Shown: piece by piece, positions 19,630-19,680 of the stretch | Layout: every line of letters starts with the position of its first letter | Position numbering within the stretch: position 1 is the first letter of the stretch | From: Verrucomicrobiota bacterium | GTDB lineage: Bacteria; Verrucomicrobiota; Verrucomicrobiia; Chthoniobacterales; UBA10450 | NCBI GenBank assembly: GCA_003219995.1 | Contig: QHRC01000015.1 | Span: 1 to 19,680, forward strand | Direction of reading: 5' to 3' | Length of the DNA stretch: 19,680 bases | Notes under the pieces: generated by a model | Database searches by the model: none | The model's input: the letters and a program-made list of their open reading frames with translations, nothing else | What the model was told of the DNA's origin: nothing | Program-made: the position numbers and the translations under genes

Positions 19630-19680
19630 GACGAAACAGAACTTCGCTGGTGCGAAGGGGAACACAAGAAGGGGCGGAGC

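Overview
The window is 19.7 kb of moderately GC-rich bacterial chromosome with dense, mostly housekeeping gene content. Gene content and protein style (an octaheme cytochrome next to a small membrane protein, a bacterial SET-domain protein, a DUF2905 relic, many genes without a Shine-Dalgarno, several families of short intergenic repeats) suggest a soil-type member of the Verrucomicrobia, perhaps Chthoniobacterales/Spartobacteria. That placement is inference from protein resemblance, not a phylogeny. I saw no rRNA, tRNA, insertion sequence, prophage or CRISPR array.

Layout. Positions 1-1842 (minus strand) hold the first codons of a membrane protein, a hotdog-fold thioesterase, a four-helix membrane protein and a SET-domain lysine methyltransferase-like protein. 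rpoZ (plus) is divergent from the SET gene. Two small secreted Thr/Lys/Ser-rich proteins then converge on strong hairpins (2501-3267). A YifB/ComM-type AAA ATPase (3563-5098) converges on a translationally coupled pair, an eight-CXXCH cytochrome and a four-helix HAHG protein (5107-7427, minus). Next on plus are a small membrane protein, a DUF4097-type lipoprotein and yajQ (7630-9244), meeting moaD and hpt on minus (9357-10154). Divergent from hpt are a secreted alpha/beta hydrolase and yjbQ (10275-11695).

From 11750 to 16337 the minus strand carries a beta-lactamase-fold serine hydrolase, a TPR gene broken by a frameshift, oligoendopeptidase F, a Fe-S uracil-DNA glycosylase and a DUF2905 gene broken at its conserved LPG motif. 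A DnaJ/CbpA-type co-chaperone and rpiB run on plus (16483-18117). rpiB abuts, tail to tail, a UbiA-family prenyltransferase and a metallo-beta-lactamase-fold protein on minus (18122-19629).

The most unusual feature is the intergenic DNA. At least three families of short structured repeats occupy the gaps: (i) a ~60-bp element folding into two 3-nt-loop hairpins closed by CTGTAG/CTACAG (three copies within 1.8 kb); (ii) a palindrome beginning GTCATTYCGAGCG (four copies); (iii) degenerate GACAGAGGTCAGA-like tandems, plus a GTGACGAGTGAC variant. Several repeat copies reach into the 3' ends of genes and supply their stop codons. Two genes are broken by frame disruptions that only show when both frames are translated. 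A seven-codon copy of the moaD 3' end, differing only at third codon positions, lies just beyond moaD.
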